DNA from: CALBJU01 sp965247125
GTDB lineage: Bacteria; Bacteroidota; Rhodothermia; Rhodothermales; UBA10348
NCBI GenBank assembly: GCA_965247125.1
Contig: CBDFGO010000003.1
Coordinates: 1,922,001 to 1,986,000, forward strand
Length of the DNA: 64,000 nucleotides
Direction of reading: 5' to 3'
Shown in pieces: positions 42,860-51,937 of the stretch. Below the pieces are notes generated by a model that saw only the letters and a list, made by a program, of their open reading frames with translations, was not told the origin of the DNA and searched no databases. The position numbers were made by a program, and so were the translations under genes. Numbering within the stretch: the stretch's first letter is position 1; each line of letters opens with the position of its first letter.

Positions 42860-43678
42860 TCAAGCAATCGGTATATAATTGAGGAAGGGGCCCTTTCTTT
42901 TCAGGTATTCGCTGGGGGTAAAGCCGCAGAAATGTTTGAACTCATTAATGAGATGTGCTTGGTCGTAGAATCCATTTCCAATAGCAAGGGTCAACCAATC
43001 CGGATCCGTGGTCGCTTCAATCTCTTTTAACACATTCTGAAACCTGTGAATGCGCTGGAACTGTTTTGGTGGTATTCCAAGATGCTGCTTGAAAATGTGG
43101 GCCAAATGCTTGTTGGACACGCCCGTTGAATATGAAATCTCTCCAATGTCATAAGAAGAGGGCAATTGAGACAACAGAGAGGCGGCATGACGAATAATTT
43201 TGATATTTCTATTGGGTTCTTCCAGCTTTCGGGACAGCCATTCCTCCAGGACATCAAATTTCATCTCCAACGTCTCCGAATTGAGGATTCTTTCTCTGAG
43301 ATCGGCGATGGAATTCCCAAAGATTGCGTCTGCCTCAACGACCGAATTGGCAATTTCATGCATGGGGAATGGAAACAGAGGAAACGTTAAGCCCGGTACA
43401 AACTCCACGACAAACATGGTCGAATCTTTTCCTGCAGCAATGTTGATGTGACTGGTTCTGATTCCAGAAACCCACGACTTTCGATAGCTCCTCAATTCAC
43501 TAGTCCCGGTGTCATCATATACAGCTTGAGAATTTTCAGTCAGATTCAAAAGGAGCTCAATTCCTCCATCGGGCACAAAACGATCAACTTTGTGCAACGC
43601 TGAAAACCCCTCGAAATATGACATGCTGTTCACGAGAGTATTCAGCGGAAAGTCTGGGATTTTGGTTTTAAAAATCAT
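42860..43678 (-). CDS. AraC-family transcriptional regulator
   Basis: This 272-residue regulator has an N-terminal ligand-sensing part of the DUF6597 type (about residues 1-110, FVPDGGIELLLNL and SWVSGIRTSHINI). The C-terminal AraC double HTH follows, with SYDIGEISYSTGVSNKHLAH and LAIGNGFYDQAHLINEFKHF, ending GFTPSEYL. It is the first gene of a minus-strand run with the DUF1761 and DUF4287 genes, which it may control. The ligand is unknown. Confidence 0.85.
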   Translation of the reverse strand: MIFKTKIPDFPLNTLVNSMSYFEGFSALHKVDRFVPDGGIELLLNLTENSQAVYDDTGTSELRSYRKSWVSGIRTSHINIAAGKDSTMFVVEFVPGLTFPLFPFPMHEIANSVVEADAIFGNSIADLRERILNSETLEMKFDVLEEWLSRKLEEPNRNIKIIRHAASLLSQLPSSYDIGEISYSTGVSNKHLAHIFKQHLGIPPKQFQRIHRFQNVLKEIEATTDPDWLTLAIGNGFYDQAHLINEFKHFCGFTPSEYLKRKGPFLNYIPIA

Positions 43679-43904
43679 GAGGAATCTGGTGCGTCAAGCG
43701 ATCAAGATCGGACGATTGCCATTTAACTCATAATGTTCGACCTGAGAGTACACTTAGGCGCCTGCCGTAGTCGTTAGCGAATCAAAAGACTTATTCACAC
43801 TATCACAAAAAGTGTCACAAAAGATTTTGTCTTGGAGCTTCGATTCGATAAACTAGTCGCGGGGAGGGATTCCTGTAATCAAGAACTGATATCCTGAGGA
43901 AAAC

Positions 43905-44213
43905 ATGGACTATTTGAAGACCACTCTTCGTGTCGGCCTGGCGTTCATCATATTGACAGCATTCGTTGAGATCCCTTATGCAGCCGCCATCACAGCGATT
44001 CTGGGACTTGCGGTTGGCGTGCAACGTGACACAGGAGATCTCATGAGAACCTTTGTAATTGCGATCGGTCTTTCGATTGTCGCAGGAGCATTGAGTTCGA
44101 TTCCAGCCGTTGGAGAGTACTTGACAGCTATTCTAACCAATGGCGCTGCTCTGGCTGCAGCCTCTGCAGTTGGAGTTCTTGTTATGTGGGCATGGGAACA
44201 GGCCGGAACCTAA
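43905..44213 (+). CDS. Small multi-pass membrane protein, unknown function
   Basis: This 102-residue protein is almost entirely hydrophobic, with three or four predicted membrane segments (VGLAFIILTAFVEIPYAAAI, TFVIAIGLSIVAGALSSI and AALAAASAVGVLVMWAW). The start codon has a good ribosome binding site, CTGAGGAAAAC just upstream. A clear terminator lies 136 bp downstream. I do not recognise the family. Confidence 0.65.
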   Translation: MDYLKTTLRVGLAFIILTAFVEIPYAAAITAILGLAVGVQRDTGDLMRTFVIAIGLSIVAGALSSIPAVGEYLTAILTNGAALAAASAVGVLVMWAWEQAGT

Positions 44214-44221
44214 TCCCAACG

Positions 44222-44278
44222 GCTCTTAATCATCTGATCTGCTCTTAATCATCTGATGTGCTCTTATTCATCTGATGT
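44222..44278. repeat. Three tandem 19-bp repeats
   Basis: Three copies of GCTCTTAATCATCTGATGT, with one or two changes, run at 44222-44240, 44241-44259 and 44260-44278. They lie between the small membrane protein gene and its terminator. There are no spacers, so it is not a CRISPR array. Confidence 0.85.
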
Positions 44279-44348
44279 GATTGAGCTTCGATACTTGCCT
44301 CTGTCGCAAGTCCGAAAGAGATAGAACTACGATTCTGGTCACTAGAAA

Positions 44349-44380
44349 GGTGAACCGGCGTGAAGCCGGTTCGCCTTTTT
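44349..44380 (+). terminator. Rho-independent terminator
   Basis: An 11-bp stem (GGTGAACCGGC with GCCGGTTCGCC, one G-U pair) around a GTGAA loop is followed by TTTTT. It ends the transcript of the small membrane protein gene. Confidence 0.85.
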
Positions 44381-44499
44381 ACTTTTCGCACTGAGCGTCA
44401 GACCACCGAAAGAAGGGGTCCTCCCGAAACTGTCCACTAGAGCGGGTCAACTCCAAGTCAGCAGAGCGCCAGCTACCATCCAGGACGTTCCCCCTGCCC

Positions 44500-46344
44500 C
44501 TACCACGCGATAGGTAGATAATTCCAGTTTATAAAGAAGGCGACCTGCAGGGCGATGGAGACAACTGCCACAGTGAATACGACTCGTCTAAAAACGTCCC
44601 ACCACCTATTTCGCCAGGCCAGAACGACGCCGAGAGCCAGCATGAGAGCAATTGACGCGTGAAGAGACGGCATCCAGGTCAGGGCTGCGAGGGAATCGGG
44701 CACTCCGTAGAACATCTCCCCCGAATCGAAAAGACGATTGCTCATTGCCACGAATCCAAAGCCAAACCAGGTAAAGAGGACCATGCTGATTCCTAAAAAG
44801 ATCAGTGCAACGCGAGAGGGCCCTCGCTGCTTTTGACCCTTAATTCCTAATCGTCTACGCCTGAAAGCACCGACTCCTGCCGCTATCGGCCATACTAAAA
44901 TCATCATCAGAATTGGCACGACCAGCAGCCAGGACACATATTCGTTCAGGAATCGGGGAGCGCGGTACCAGGCGCGTTTCTCGTAAGCCACCGATAGTCC
45001 AGCGCCGTAGAGGAATGTCTGTCGGAACATGCGTGGCTCTCCACGGCGCATTCCGAATGCGATTGTATCCGTTCCGTTTACGTTTTCATAGAGAGCATCG
45101 TCGGTCTGTACATACTCCCGAACTCGTCCACCTGAATAGACCTGCAGAGTATCTCCAGAGGTCGTGACCGTGATCGAGTTGAGGAATACCTGCGGAAAGC
45201 GCTCGATAGTCTCATGCGAGTATCTGGTTATCTCGTAGACTCCTGCTCGGGCAGCGACATCTTCGGTGGTCCTTTTCGTGACGGGCAGAAGGCTTTCTGG
45301 CCCGAGGAGATCTTCGAGCAGTTCGCCAGAGAGCTTTTCGCCAAATCTGGAACTGCCTCCATTTGCTGCAAAAAAGAAACCGACGTTTTTCTCGGGTACG
45401 ATGATCATAAGCGCCCAGTATCCTGGAACACTTCCAGCATGGGCCAGAACCTTGAACCCATTGTACGACTGATTGAACAACCCGTAGGACATTCCCGGAA
45501 TCCGCTCGTCATGTTTGAATCGAGTAGGAATGAGAGCCGCCAGAGGAGTTTGGTCTCGTTCGGCTGTTAAGACTGCGGAAACGAATCTTCCCATATCTGG
45601 CGCGGTCGAAAATGCCAGTCCAGCCGGGTAGGCGTGTGAGAAGATGTGATCTACAGACTTACATCCTTCATCATTGCACCGAAGCGGTTCTGCCGCCCCA
45701 CTGGGCACGGCGTCGCCATCTCTGAGAAAACCCGTGGAAAACATCCCCAGGGGCTCGAATAAGGTGGATTTTGCAACGTCTGCAAAGGGAATGTTGGCCG
45801 CCGATTCTACGGCAAGTGCTGCGAGCGACATGCCATGATTCGAGTGGCTAATCTGTTCGCCGACTGGCCATCCGCGTGGCGGCATCCGATCGTAGAGGTA
45901 GTCCGCGAGGGGGATCATCGTATCCGACGAGCGAGCGGCGTAACCCACGAAGCGCTCGTCGAAGCCAGCCGTGTGCGTGAGCAGATCGTGCAGCGTGATC
46001 GGGCCACTAAATTCGCCCGATTGCTTGGTCAATCCTGATACATCATCGTCAAGCCCAAGACTGCCAGCCGCAACCTCCGACAGTACGGTTGCGGCAACCA
46101 GCGCTTTTGCCACCGATGCGATTCGAAACCGCGTTTCGGGGGTTACGGGTCGCGTCGCGGCCGAATCCGCGTAGCCGAGGGCAAGATTTGTCATTGAATC
46201 GCCGCGTACGATCGAGAGGCTTAGGCCCGGAACATTGTACTCCTCCATCAGGGACCGAATCGTGGCTTCTTTTACCTGGGCACGTGCGTTTTGGGTGGCT
46301 GCGAAAACAGAAAACAATACGAGGCCAACTAAAATCTTTTTCAT
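44500..46344 (-). CDS. Serine hydrolase of the beta-lactamase family with a C-terminal membrane domain
   Basis: This 614-residue protein has a signal peptide (MKKILVGLVLFSVFAATQNA, cut at ARAQ). A class C-type beta-lactamase fold follows, with Ser77-x-x-Lys80 in IASVAKALV, LLTHTAGF, SHSN in the place of YxN, and HAGSVPGYW. After about residue 470 there are four or five membrane segments (YVSWLLVVPILMMILVWPIA, then IFLGISMVLFTWFGFGFVAM and others). The catalytic domain would sit in the periplasm. The start overlaps the tetR stop by 4 bp (ATGA), so it is the second gene of a TetR-controlled operon. The substrate is unknown. Confidence 0.85.
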   Translation of the reverse strand: MKKILVGLVLFSVFAATQNARAQVKEATIRSLMEEYNVPGLSLSIVRGDSMTNLALGYADSAATRPVTPETRFRIASVAKALVAATVLSEVAAGSLGLDDDVSGLTKQSGEFSGPITLHDLLTHTAGFDERFVGYAARSSDTMIPLADYLYDRMPPRGWPVGEQISHSNHGMSLAALAVESAANIPFADVAKSTLFEPLGMFSTGFLRDGDAVPSGAAEPLRCNDEGCKSVDHIFSHAYPAGLAFSTAPDMGRFVSAVLTAERDQTPLAALIPTRFKHDERIPGMSYGLFNQSYNGFKVLAHAGSVPGYWALMIIVPEKNVGFFFAANGGSSRFGEKLSGELLEDLLGPESLLPVTKRTTEDVAARAGVYEITRYSHETIERFPQVFLNSITVTTSGDTLQVYSGGRVREYVQTDDALYENVNGTDTIAFGMRRGEPRMFRQTFLYGAGLSVAYEKRAWYRAPRFLNEYVSWLLVVPILMMILVWPIAAGVGAFRRRRLGIKGQKQRGPSRVALIFLGISMVLFTWFGFGFVAMSNRLFDSGEMFYGVPDSLAALTWMPSLHASIALMLALGVVLAWRNRWWDVFRRVVFTVAVVSIALQVAFFINWNYLPIAW

Positions 46345-46976
46345 GCTTTCTGACCGGTCAAATAGAGAGAAGAACAGAGCACAAGTTCGTCCACGAGGCC
46401 TTGTTCAGACAGCTCAATGGGGTATGCCCGTAGAGAATTTCGGAGGACTGCGTCTCTAGCCGATGCGGACGCAATGAAGATGGCCATATTGGCGGCTCGT
46501 TCCGGGTCCGGATGAGCAATCGAACTCGCGTTCCGAGACATTATTCGTCTGAGACGGCCGTGCACGTGATCATTGAACTCGGTTGTTCGACGTCTGAATT
46601 CGCCCTGGTCGTCCTCGGCCGCATGCTGAATGATCTGTAACATGGCCTCTCGGTGATTGCTGAACTGATGAACCATCATCGTGATAAATGAGCGCAGTAA
46701 TTCGAAGATGTTTCCGGAAAAGTCTTCAGGCACCGCCTCATCGAATGCTTCCACACATGCGTCCAGGAAGTCTATATCTGCCAGGTGCAATAGAGCACTC
46801 TTGCCCTTGAATCGAGCGTAATAGCCGCCAACGGAGACGCCCGCGTTCCGAGCGACTTCATCCACACGTATATCGGTGAATGATTTTTCATTGAGGAGCT
46901 CGCGTGCTGCTCTTGAAAGCGCCTTTTCTGTCGCCTTACTTCGCGATTGAATCGCTGTTTTTCGCCAGTTTGTCAT
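46341..46976 (-). CDS. TetR-family transcriptional regulator
   Basis: This 211-residue protein has the TetR HTH at residues about 17-62 (ALSRAARELLNEKSFTDIRV and VARNAGVSVGGYYARFKGKS) and a variable helical ligand-binding part. It is translationally coupled to the downstream serine hydrolase. A perfect 9-3-9 palindrome lies 36 bp upstream of its start (47012-47032), the expected position for autoregulation. The ligand cannot be predicted. Confidence 0.9.
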   Translation of the reverse strand: MTNWRKTAIQSRSKATEKALSRAARELLNEKSFTDIRVDEVARNAGVSVGGYYARFKGKSALLHLADIDFLDACVEAFDEAVPEDFSGNIFELLRSFITMMVHQFSNHREAMLQIIQHAAEDDQGEFRRRTTEFNDHVHGRLRRIMSRNASSIAHPDPERAANMAIFIASASARDAVLRNSLRAYPIELSEQGLVDELVLCSSLYLTGQKA

Positions 46977-47011
46977 CGTTTCTGGATCATTGAAGATACT
47001 TATGATGGCCT

Positions 47012-47032
47012 AATACGAATGCGATTCGTATT
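47012..47032. promoter_or_regulatory. Probable TetR operator
   Basis: AATACGAAT and ATTCGTATT form a perfect inverted repeat around GCG. The site lies 36 bp upstream of the tetR ATG and downstream of the DUF2911 gene, so it most likely controls the tetR-hydrolase operon. Confidence 0.8.
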
Positions 47033-47137
47033 TGGTTACACAAGATCCAGAACAATCGACAAACAGGCTGCCTCCACCCCCCGTTAAAAAGGGGTAGAAC
47101 CCTCGTTTGGAGCTAAGAATCCTCGCCCGTACGGTGG

Positions 47138-47752
47138 CTAGTGGGTATTCGCGACGGAAAACTTGACAGTTGCCATTATATCCTCCCACATGACCGCCAG
47201 CGTTCCACCTTCTTGAGTCATATCCAGGAAAGCAATCGTTAACTGATCGAATGACATGGGAGCTTCGTTCAGCGCCATCGGTGCACGCAGCTCGTCCATC
47301 TCTTCCATGTATCCAAATGATCCCCAGAGCCCGGGTTCTTCTGAGCGAAAATCTGGCCTCACTATGTGATTCGACAAGATCAGCGTCCATTCATTTTCTG
47401 CCAGGTCAATGTAGAACGAATATTCGCCGGCAGGTAGATGTTCGCCACCGATGATCAGATCAGTTTCGGTCATAAACCGAGTAGTCTTATTTGCACCTAC
47501 ACGCCACACTGGTGCGTCAGAATTGACGACCTCGCCGTAGGACTCTCCTTCGCCGAAGATCATGGTGCGACCGCGAAGAATGGGTCGGCCATAATCGACT
47601 GCCACCCAACTTCCACCATCGTAATCACCGTCTACGTAGGCTCCGCCAACCTGTGTGGCAGCTTCCCCGCGAGGCGAGGCCGGCCGCATCTGAGCGGTGG
47701 CTAATGAGGGGACCATTAGTAGAGCAACAAATAAAAGTGATGTTATGCGCAT
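47138..47752 (-). CDS. DUF2911 exported protein
   Basis: This 204-residue protein has a signal peptide (MRITSLLFVALLMVPSLATA) and the DUF2911 domain. Signatures are VDYGRPILRGRTMIFGEGES, WRVGANKTTRFMTETDLIIG and LPAGEYSFYIDL. These proteins are common in Bacteroidota and have no known activity. It lies upstream of the tetR operator on the same strand. Confidence 0.88.
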   Translation of the reverse strand: MRITSLLFVALLMVPSLATAQMRPASPRGEAATQVGGAYVDGDYDGGSWVAVDYGRPILRGRTMIFGEGESYGEVVNSDAPVWRVGANKTTRFMTETDLIIGGEHLPAGEYSFYIDLAENEWTLILSNHIVRPDFRSEEPGLWGSFGYMEEMDELRAPMALNEAPMSFDQLTIAFLDMTQEGGTLAVMWEDIMATVKFSVANTH

Positions 47753-47988
47753 TTTTCCGGATGAGTTGATTATTCCTTTGAAGTCGTGAGTGGGAAGTAT
47801 CCACTGACCACTCCCAAGATTTCGATTTCGATTTCCATTACGAAGATAGTGCTGCTACTCAAACAAACTCGTCATTCCGACCCGACCAAGACAACAATTC
47901 AAAGAGTGGGACGGTGGCTTAAGTGGCCTATCCCTTTTCTGCCACCCTTTATCTATCATACGGACGACGTTATTGAGAACATTTTCAG

Positions 47989-49129
47989 ATGATTTCGAAT
48001 CCTGTAGCCATTTTCAGCCTTTTGTCTCTCGTCGTCTTTGGGATGATCTGGTTGGAGCGGTATCCACATTTCAGAAAGCTGGGAGCCGCCGCCGCTTCCA
48101 TCCTCTTCTGCATGGTTCTCTCGAATGCAGGACTCATCCCGGGCGAGTCTCTGGTCTATGATTTCTTCACAGGGTACGGAGTTCTGGCGGGCACCGTACT
48201 TATTCTTCTGAGTGTGGATTTGGCCTCCATAAAGGCAGCTGGATCTACGATGGCCAAGGCCTTCGTCGTCGGTGCCGTGGGCACGACAATTGGAGCCGCG
48301 ACCATGGGGTACTTCCTCTATCCGTCCCTGGGAGAAGACACCTACAAGCTATCCGGACAATTCGCGGCCACCTACGTCGGTGGAGGGATGAACTTTGCAG
48401 CCGTTGGGAACGCATTTGGGACATCGGGCGAGCTTTTCACGGCTGGCATCGCAGCCGACGTCATTATTACTGCGTTTTGGCTCGTGGCCTGTTTGGCGGC
48501 CCCGATTCTGCTGAAATCTGAGCCTCCGGGTGAGAGTGATGTCGAGTCCGATAATACCTCCTCGCAAAGCTCTGGACATACGCTGGATAAGGCGCTCTAC
48601 AGTAGTGGGAAGGCAGTCACCTTGGTTGACCTGGGGGCCATCGTGGGAATCACCGTTTCCGTTGTCTGGGTCTCTTCCCTACTTAATGATCTCATTCCTG
48701 TGATTCCCGAGGTGTTCTGGCTGACGACATTGGTCCTGGTGCTGGCCCAACTTCCGGCCGTAAAACGCCTCGTCGGGGCTACCGTCATCGGAAATTATCT
48801 GATTATGCTCTTTTTGGCATGCAATGGAGCAAAATCAGTGGTCGCCAAGATCGTGGAAGTTGGCCCTGAGGTCTTCTACTTCGCCTCAGGAACTGTGGCA
48901 ATCCACGGCATCATCATTTGGTATTGGAATGATGTTGAAGATTGATGCAGGCACCCTGGCCATTGCATCACAAGCGAACATCGGAGGAGGAGCGAACGCG
49001 ATGGCGATTGCGACTGCGAGGGGTTATAACAGCCGCATTCTTCCAGGGGTGGCCGTGGGAATCATCGGCACGGCGATCGGCAATTACCTTGGACTGGGAT
49101 TGGGAAACCTCATGCGGATCCTTCTCTGA
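47989..49129 (+). pseudogene. DUF819-family membrane protein, frameshifted near the 3' end
   Basis: The gene encodes a DUF819 transporter-like protein with about 10-12 membrane segments (for example GYGVLAGTVLILLSVDLASI and the conserved GQFAATYVGGGMNFAAVGNA). The first frame ends early with GIIIWYWNDVED at 48943-48945. The conserved C-terminus (FGIGMMLKIDAGTLAIASQA, then GGGANAMAIA and GYNSRILPGVAVGI) is found one base later, ending at 49129. One extra base near 48919 explains both, and the corrected protein is 379 residues. This could be a true mutation or a sequencing error. Confidence 0.85.
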
Positions 49130-49173
49130 GCTAACTCCCCGCGAAAATCCCAACTTATCGCAGCGAGAACTGC

Positions 49174-51849
49174 TCAGTTATCCTCAAGTGACTGCGCCCA
49201 GTTGCGCCACCACATGAGGGTAGAGTAGGTTTTTTCTTCCTGTAGATCGACACCCACTGAAGTACCGGTAATTGCCAGTGTGTTTCCGTCTGGACTTATG
49301 TCAAACCACTGATTGAGGGCATCCCCATCGACACTGACGACTTTCTGCGCTTCACCTCTAATATCGAAGGATGGCTCTGTTGTAACAGATACGCGGTATA
49401 TCCCGTCGCCAGGGACCAAGAAGTACAGACTTTTGCCGTCAGGTGCCCATTTGGGCGTCTGCGCTTGCGGATGGCTGATGGGAAAGTATGCGGTCCCGGT
49501 AATCGGTCTAATGGCGATATCCCATCTACCCGACTCATCTGTTTCGAACGCAACATATCGGCTGTCAGGAGAGAAATCAGGATGCCGTTGTCTACCTGAC
49601 GTGGTATCAATAACGGATTCAGTTCCGGATAGCAAATTGTGGAGAAACACGTCATTGTTTCGCGAAAACGCCAACCAGTCTCCATCTGGAGATAAAGTTG
49701 GACTTTCTTCTCCGCCTTCCAGCACAGGAATATCTTCGCCGGGAACGTCCGCTGCCTGCCTGTAAATACCCGGCCTCTTGGAGGAAGAACCATCGTAATA
49801 CAGGAAAGAGCCGTCAGGAGACCAGTCTGGATCTTCGCGGCCAGCCCCGAAGGTTCGACGCCTGAAGACTCCCGTTTGCAAGTCATAGACAGAAACGAAC
49901 AGCGGCCTACTGTTGTCATAGCTCTGGACTTCAACGGCCACAGAAGTTCCGTCCGGAGAAAAGGCGGGCCGGGCGAGCCCCCCTTCCGCGGTCCCGTCGA
50001 TCGCCTCTACCGATCGATCAGAAAGAGTATATAAGAAAAGCTTAGACTCTCGGATATTTGTTCCAAGTAGTTCGGGGACATAGAGATAGCTTCCATCTGC
50101 GCCAACGGACTGTCCGGTCCAGATTATATCGTTTATCAAAGGCGCAGGGGGGGCCATGAACTCGCGTGATTGCGGATCAAATGCACGCGCCACGTACGGC
50201 CCAGTATTGCGCCCCAATTGATACACGATAAAACCGCTCGAAGCGTAGTTGGGGTTCGTGCCCCCTGTCTCTTCGAAGCTCATCACGCCAGATTCAAGAT
50301 CGATGATCAAAAGAGTCGGATCCGTGCTCGCGGCAATTTCTCGAACTCCGACGCCCATACCTGTTTCAAGATCGACGCTGAGGACATAGTACCTGTACGG
50401 ATCTGCGGATGAGGTGTCTGGCATCGCTACGGGTGTAACATCTCCAGATTCCAGATCGATGCGCCGAGTACCTAACGAAGACTGGTCGAAATACAGTAGG
50501 GATTTCGCGCTCTCCCAGACGGGGAAAATCCCTGTCGAAACCACCTTTTCAGGGACACCAGTAGGCATGGTGATGACGAAAGCCGCCCCGGCCCTTCCAA
50601 AGGCAAGCTGGGAAGCGTCAGGCGAGAAGCGGGGCCAAAAACCACCTTCCGTTCCATCTACGTAAGTGATCTCAGCGCTCTTAACATGAAAAAGGAAAAT
50701 TCCACTTCGACCGAGCGTATCCATACCGGAAAAGGCAAGATATTCGGAAGTTGGTGAGGCTGTGGGATGCGATGCATCATAAATTCCATCCAAATAGATT
50801 TCATACTTCTGTTCCGCTGTCATCCACGGCTGTGGATTCCCACCTGAAAACGCGAGATAGCCGAGTCCAAGTGCTACGGCAAAAGTGAAAGCGATCACGG
50901 GCCACACTTTGAGCGTCATTTTTCTTAATGACTGAATCTCATTGTGGTTCGCGGCCGAGGCTTGTGTTTGACCGAATCCCGTCATCGTGTCGGACATTCG
51001 AGACATTTCTGCTTTCAGCAGGTCCACATTTCGCAGGTCGACGAGCAGATCTGTGGCCGTCTGGTAACGATCCTGAGCCTTCTTGGCGAGACACTTCGAC
51101 ACGATCCACTCCACGCTCATCGGCACACCTGTGCGGACAGCGGTGAGTGGTTCTGGGTCTTCATTCAGGATGCTATAGACGGCGGCTTGCTCGTAGTCTC
51201 CGGGAAACGGATGCCTGCCTGCGATCATTTCATAGAGCGTAATGCCGAGCGCCCAAATATCTGTTCGGCTGTCAACCTCCTCGCCTCGCGCCTGCTCTGG
51301 GCTCATATAAGCGACTGTTCCAAGCGTCGAGCCCATGCGTGTGAGCTTTGTAGATGCGGCTGTCTGGGCAAGACCGAAGTCGAGTACCTTGGCTGAGCCT
51401 TTGGCCGTAAGCATCACGTTGGCCGCCTTGATGTCGCGGTGCACAATGTCTTTTTCGTGGGCGGCTTCGAGCGCACTGGCTACCTCACTCGCAATCCGTA
51501 CCGCTTCCTCCAGCTTCATAGGCCCCTGCTTGACCCGGTCTTCAAGCGTGTCTCCTTCAATAAACTCCATCGCTATGAAAGGTCTCAGATCATCGTCTTT
51601 AGAGCCCTCTGGCACCGCTTCATCTATCTCATGGATGACGGCGATATTTGGATGCGAAAGGGAGGCAGCGGCGCGGGCCTCGCGGTAAAACCGGGCCCGA
51701 TCATCGTCGCTGGATAATGCGGCGGCTGGTAGCACCTTGATGGCTACCGTGCGGTGTAGCTTGGTGTCTTCGCCTTGATAGACGATCCCCATGCCACCAC
51801 GGCCGAGTTCATCTAGGATCTTGTAATGAGATAACTTCTTGCCAACCAT
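49174..51849 (-). CDS. Membrane-anchored Ser/Thr protein kinase with a TolB-like propeller (kinase 2)
   Basis: This is a paralogue of kinase 1, 891 residues from the ATG at 51849 (a TTG five codons upstream would give MTQIT). All catalytic motifs are present: DELGRGGMGIVYQGED, DIVHRDIKAANVML, VLDFGLAQ and SPEQARGEEVDSRTDIWALG. A membrane segment (KVWPVIAFTFAVALGLGYLA) is followed by propeller repeats (for example PAFSPDGTSVAVEVQ, DPDWSPDGSFLYYDG and HPDFSPDSRYVAFETDESGR), ending NWAQSLEDN. The kinase domain is close to the other two; the propeller is much more diverged, so the three probably sense different signals. Confidence 0.9.
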   Translation of the reverse strand: MVGKKLSHYKILDELGRGGMGIVYQGEDTKLHRTVAIKVLPAAALSSDDDRARFYREARAAASLSHPNIAVIHEIDEAVPEGSKDDDLRPFIAMEFIEGDTLEDRVKQGPMKLEEAVRIASEVASALEAAHEKDIVHRDIKAANVMLTAKGSAKVLDFGLAQTAASTKLTRMGSTLGTVAYMSPEQARGEEVDSRTDIWALGITLYEMIAGRHPFPGDYEQAAVYSILNEDPEPLTAVRTGVPMSVEWIVSKCLAKKAQDRYQTATDLLVDLRNVDLLKAEMSRMSDTMTGFGQTQASAANHNEIQSLRKMTLKVWPVIAFTFAVALGLGYLAFSGGNPQPWMTAEQKYEIYLDGIYDASHPTASPTSEYLAFSGMDTLGRSGIFLFHVKSAEITYVDGTEGGFWPRFSPDASQLAFGRAGAAFVITMPTGVPEKVVSTGIFPVWESAKSLLYFDQSSLGTRRIDLESGDVTPVAMPDTSSADPYRYYVLSVDLETGMGVGVREIAASTDPTLLIIDLESGVMSFEETGGTNPNYASSGFIVYQLGRNTGPYVARAFDPQSREFMAPPAPLINDIIWTGQSVGADGSYLYVPELLGTNIRESKLFLYTLSDRSVEAIDGTAEGGLARPAFSPDGTSVAVEVQSYDNSRPLFVSVYDLQTGVFRRRTFGAGREDPDWSPDGSFLYYDGSSSKRPGIYRQAADVPGEDIPVLEGGEESPTLSPDGDWLAFSRNNDVFLHNLLSGTESVIDTTSGRQRHPDFSPDSRYVAFETDESGRWDIAIRPITGTAYFPISHPQAQTPKWAPDGKSLYFLVPGDGIYRVSVTTEPSFDIRGEAQKVVSVDGDALNQWFDISPDGNTLAITGTSVGVDLQEEKTYSTLMWWRNWAQSLEDN

Positions 51850-51911
51850 CGTGATCTGCGTCAAGGAGCCACAATTAACGAGGATCCTAACAGAACTACA
51901 ATTCCAGGTCG
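51850..51911 (-). promoter_or_regulatory. Conserved leader of kinase 2
   Basis: The 62 bp upstream of the ATG match 57878-57939, upstream of kinase 3, at about 60 of 62 positions. The conserved block ends abruptly at CCAGGTCG. The adjacent coding sequence is clearly less similar, so the leader is probably under selection, or was recently converted. It should contain the promoter and ribosome binding region. Confidence 0.7.
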
Positions 51912-51937
51912 AATGAGTTGGTTCAAATCGCCCTCCG

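Noticed and set aside
44222..44278. CRISPR array candidate
   Set aside because: The repeats are tandem without spacers and only three units long. No cas genes are present; the Cas4-like DUF2779 protein is a different family.
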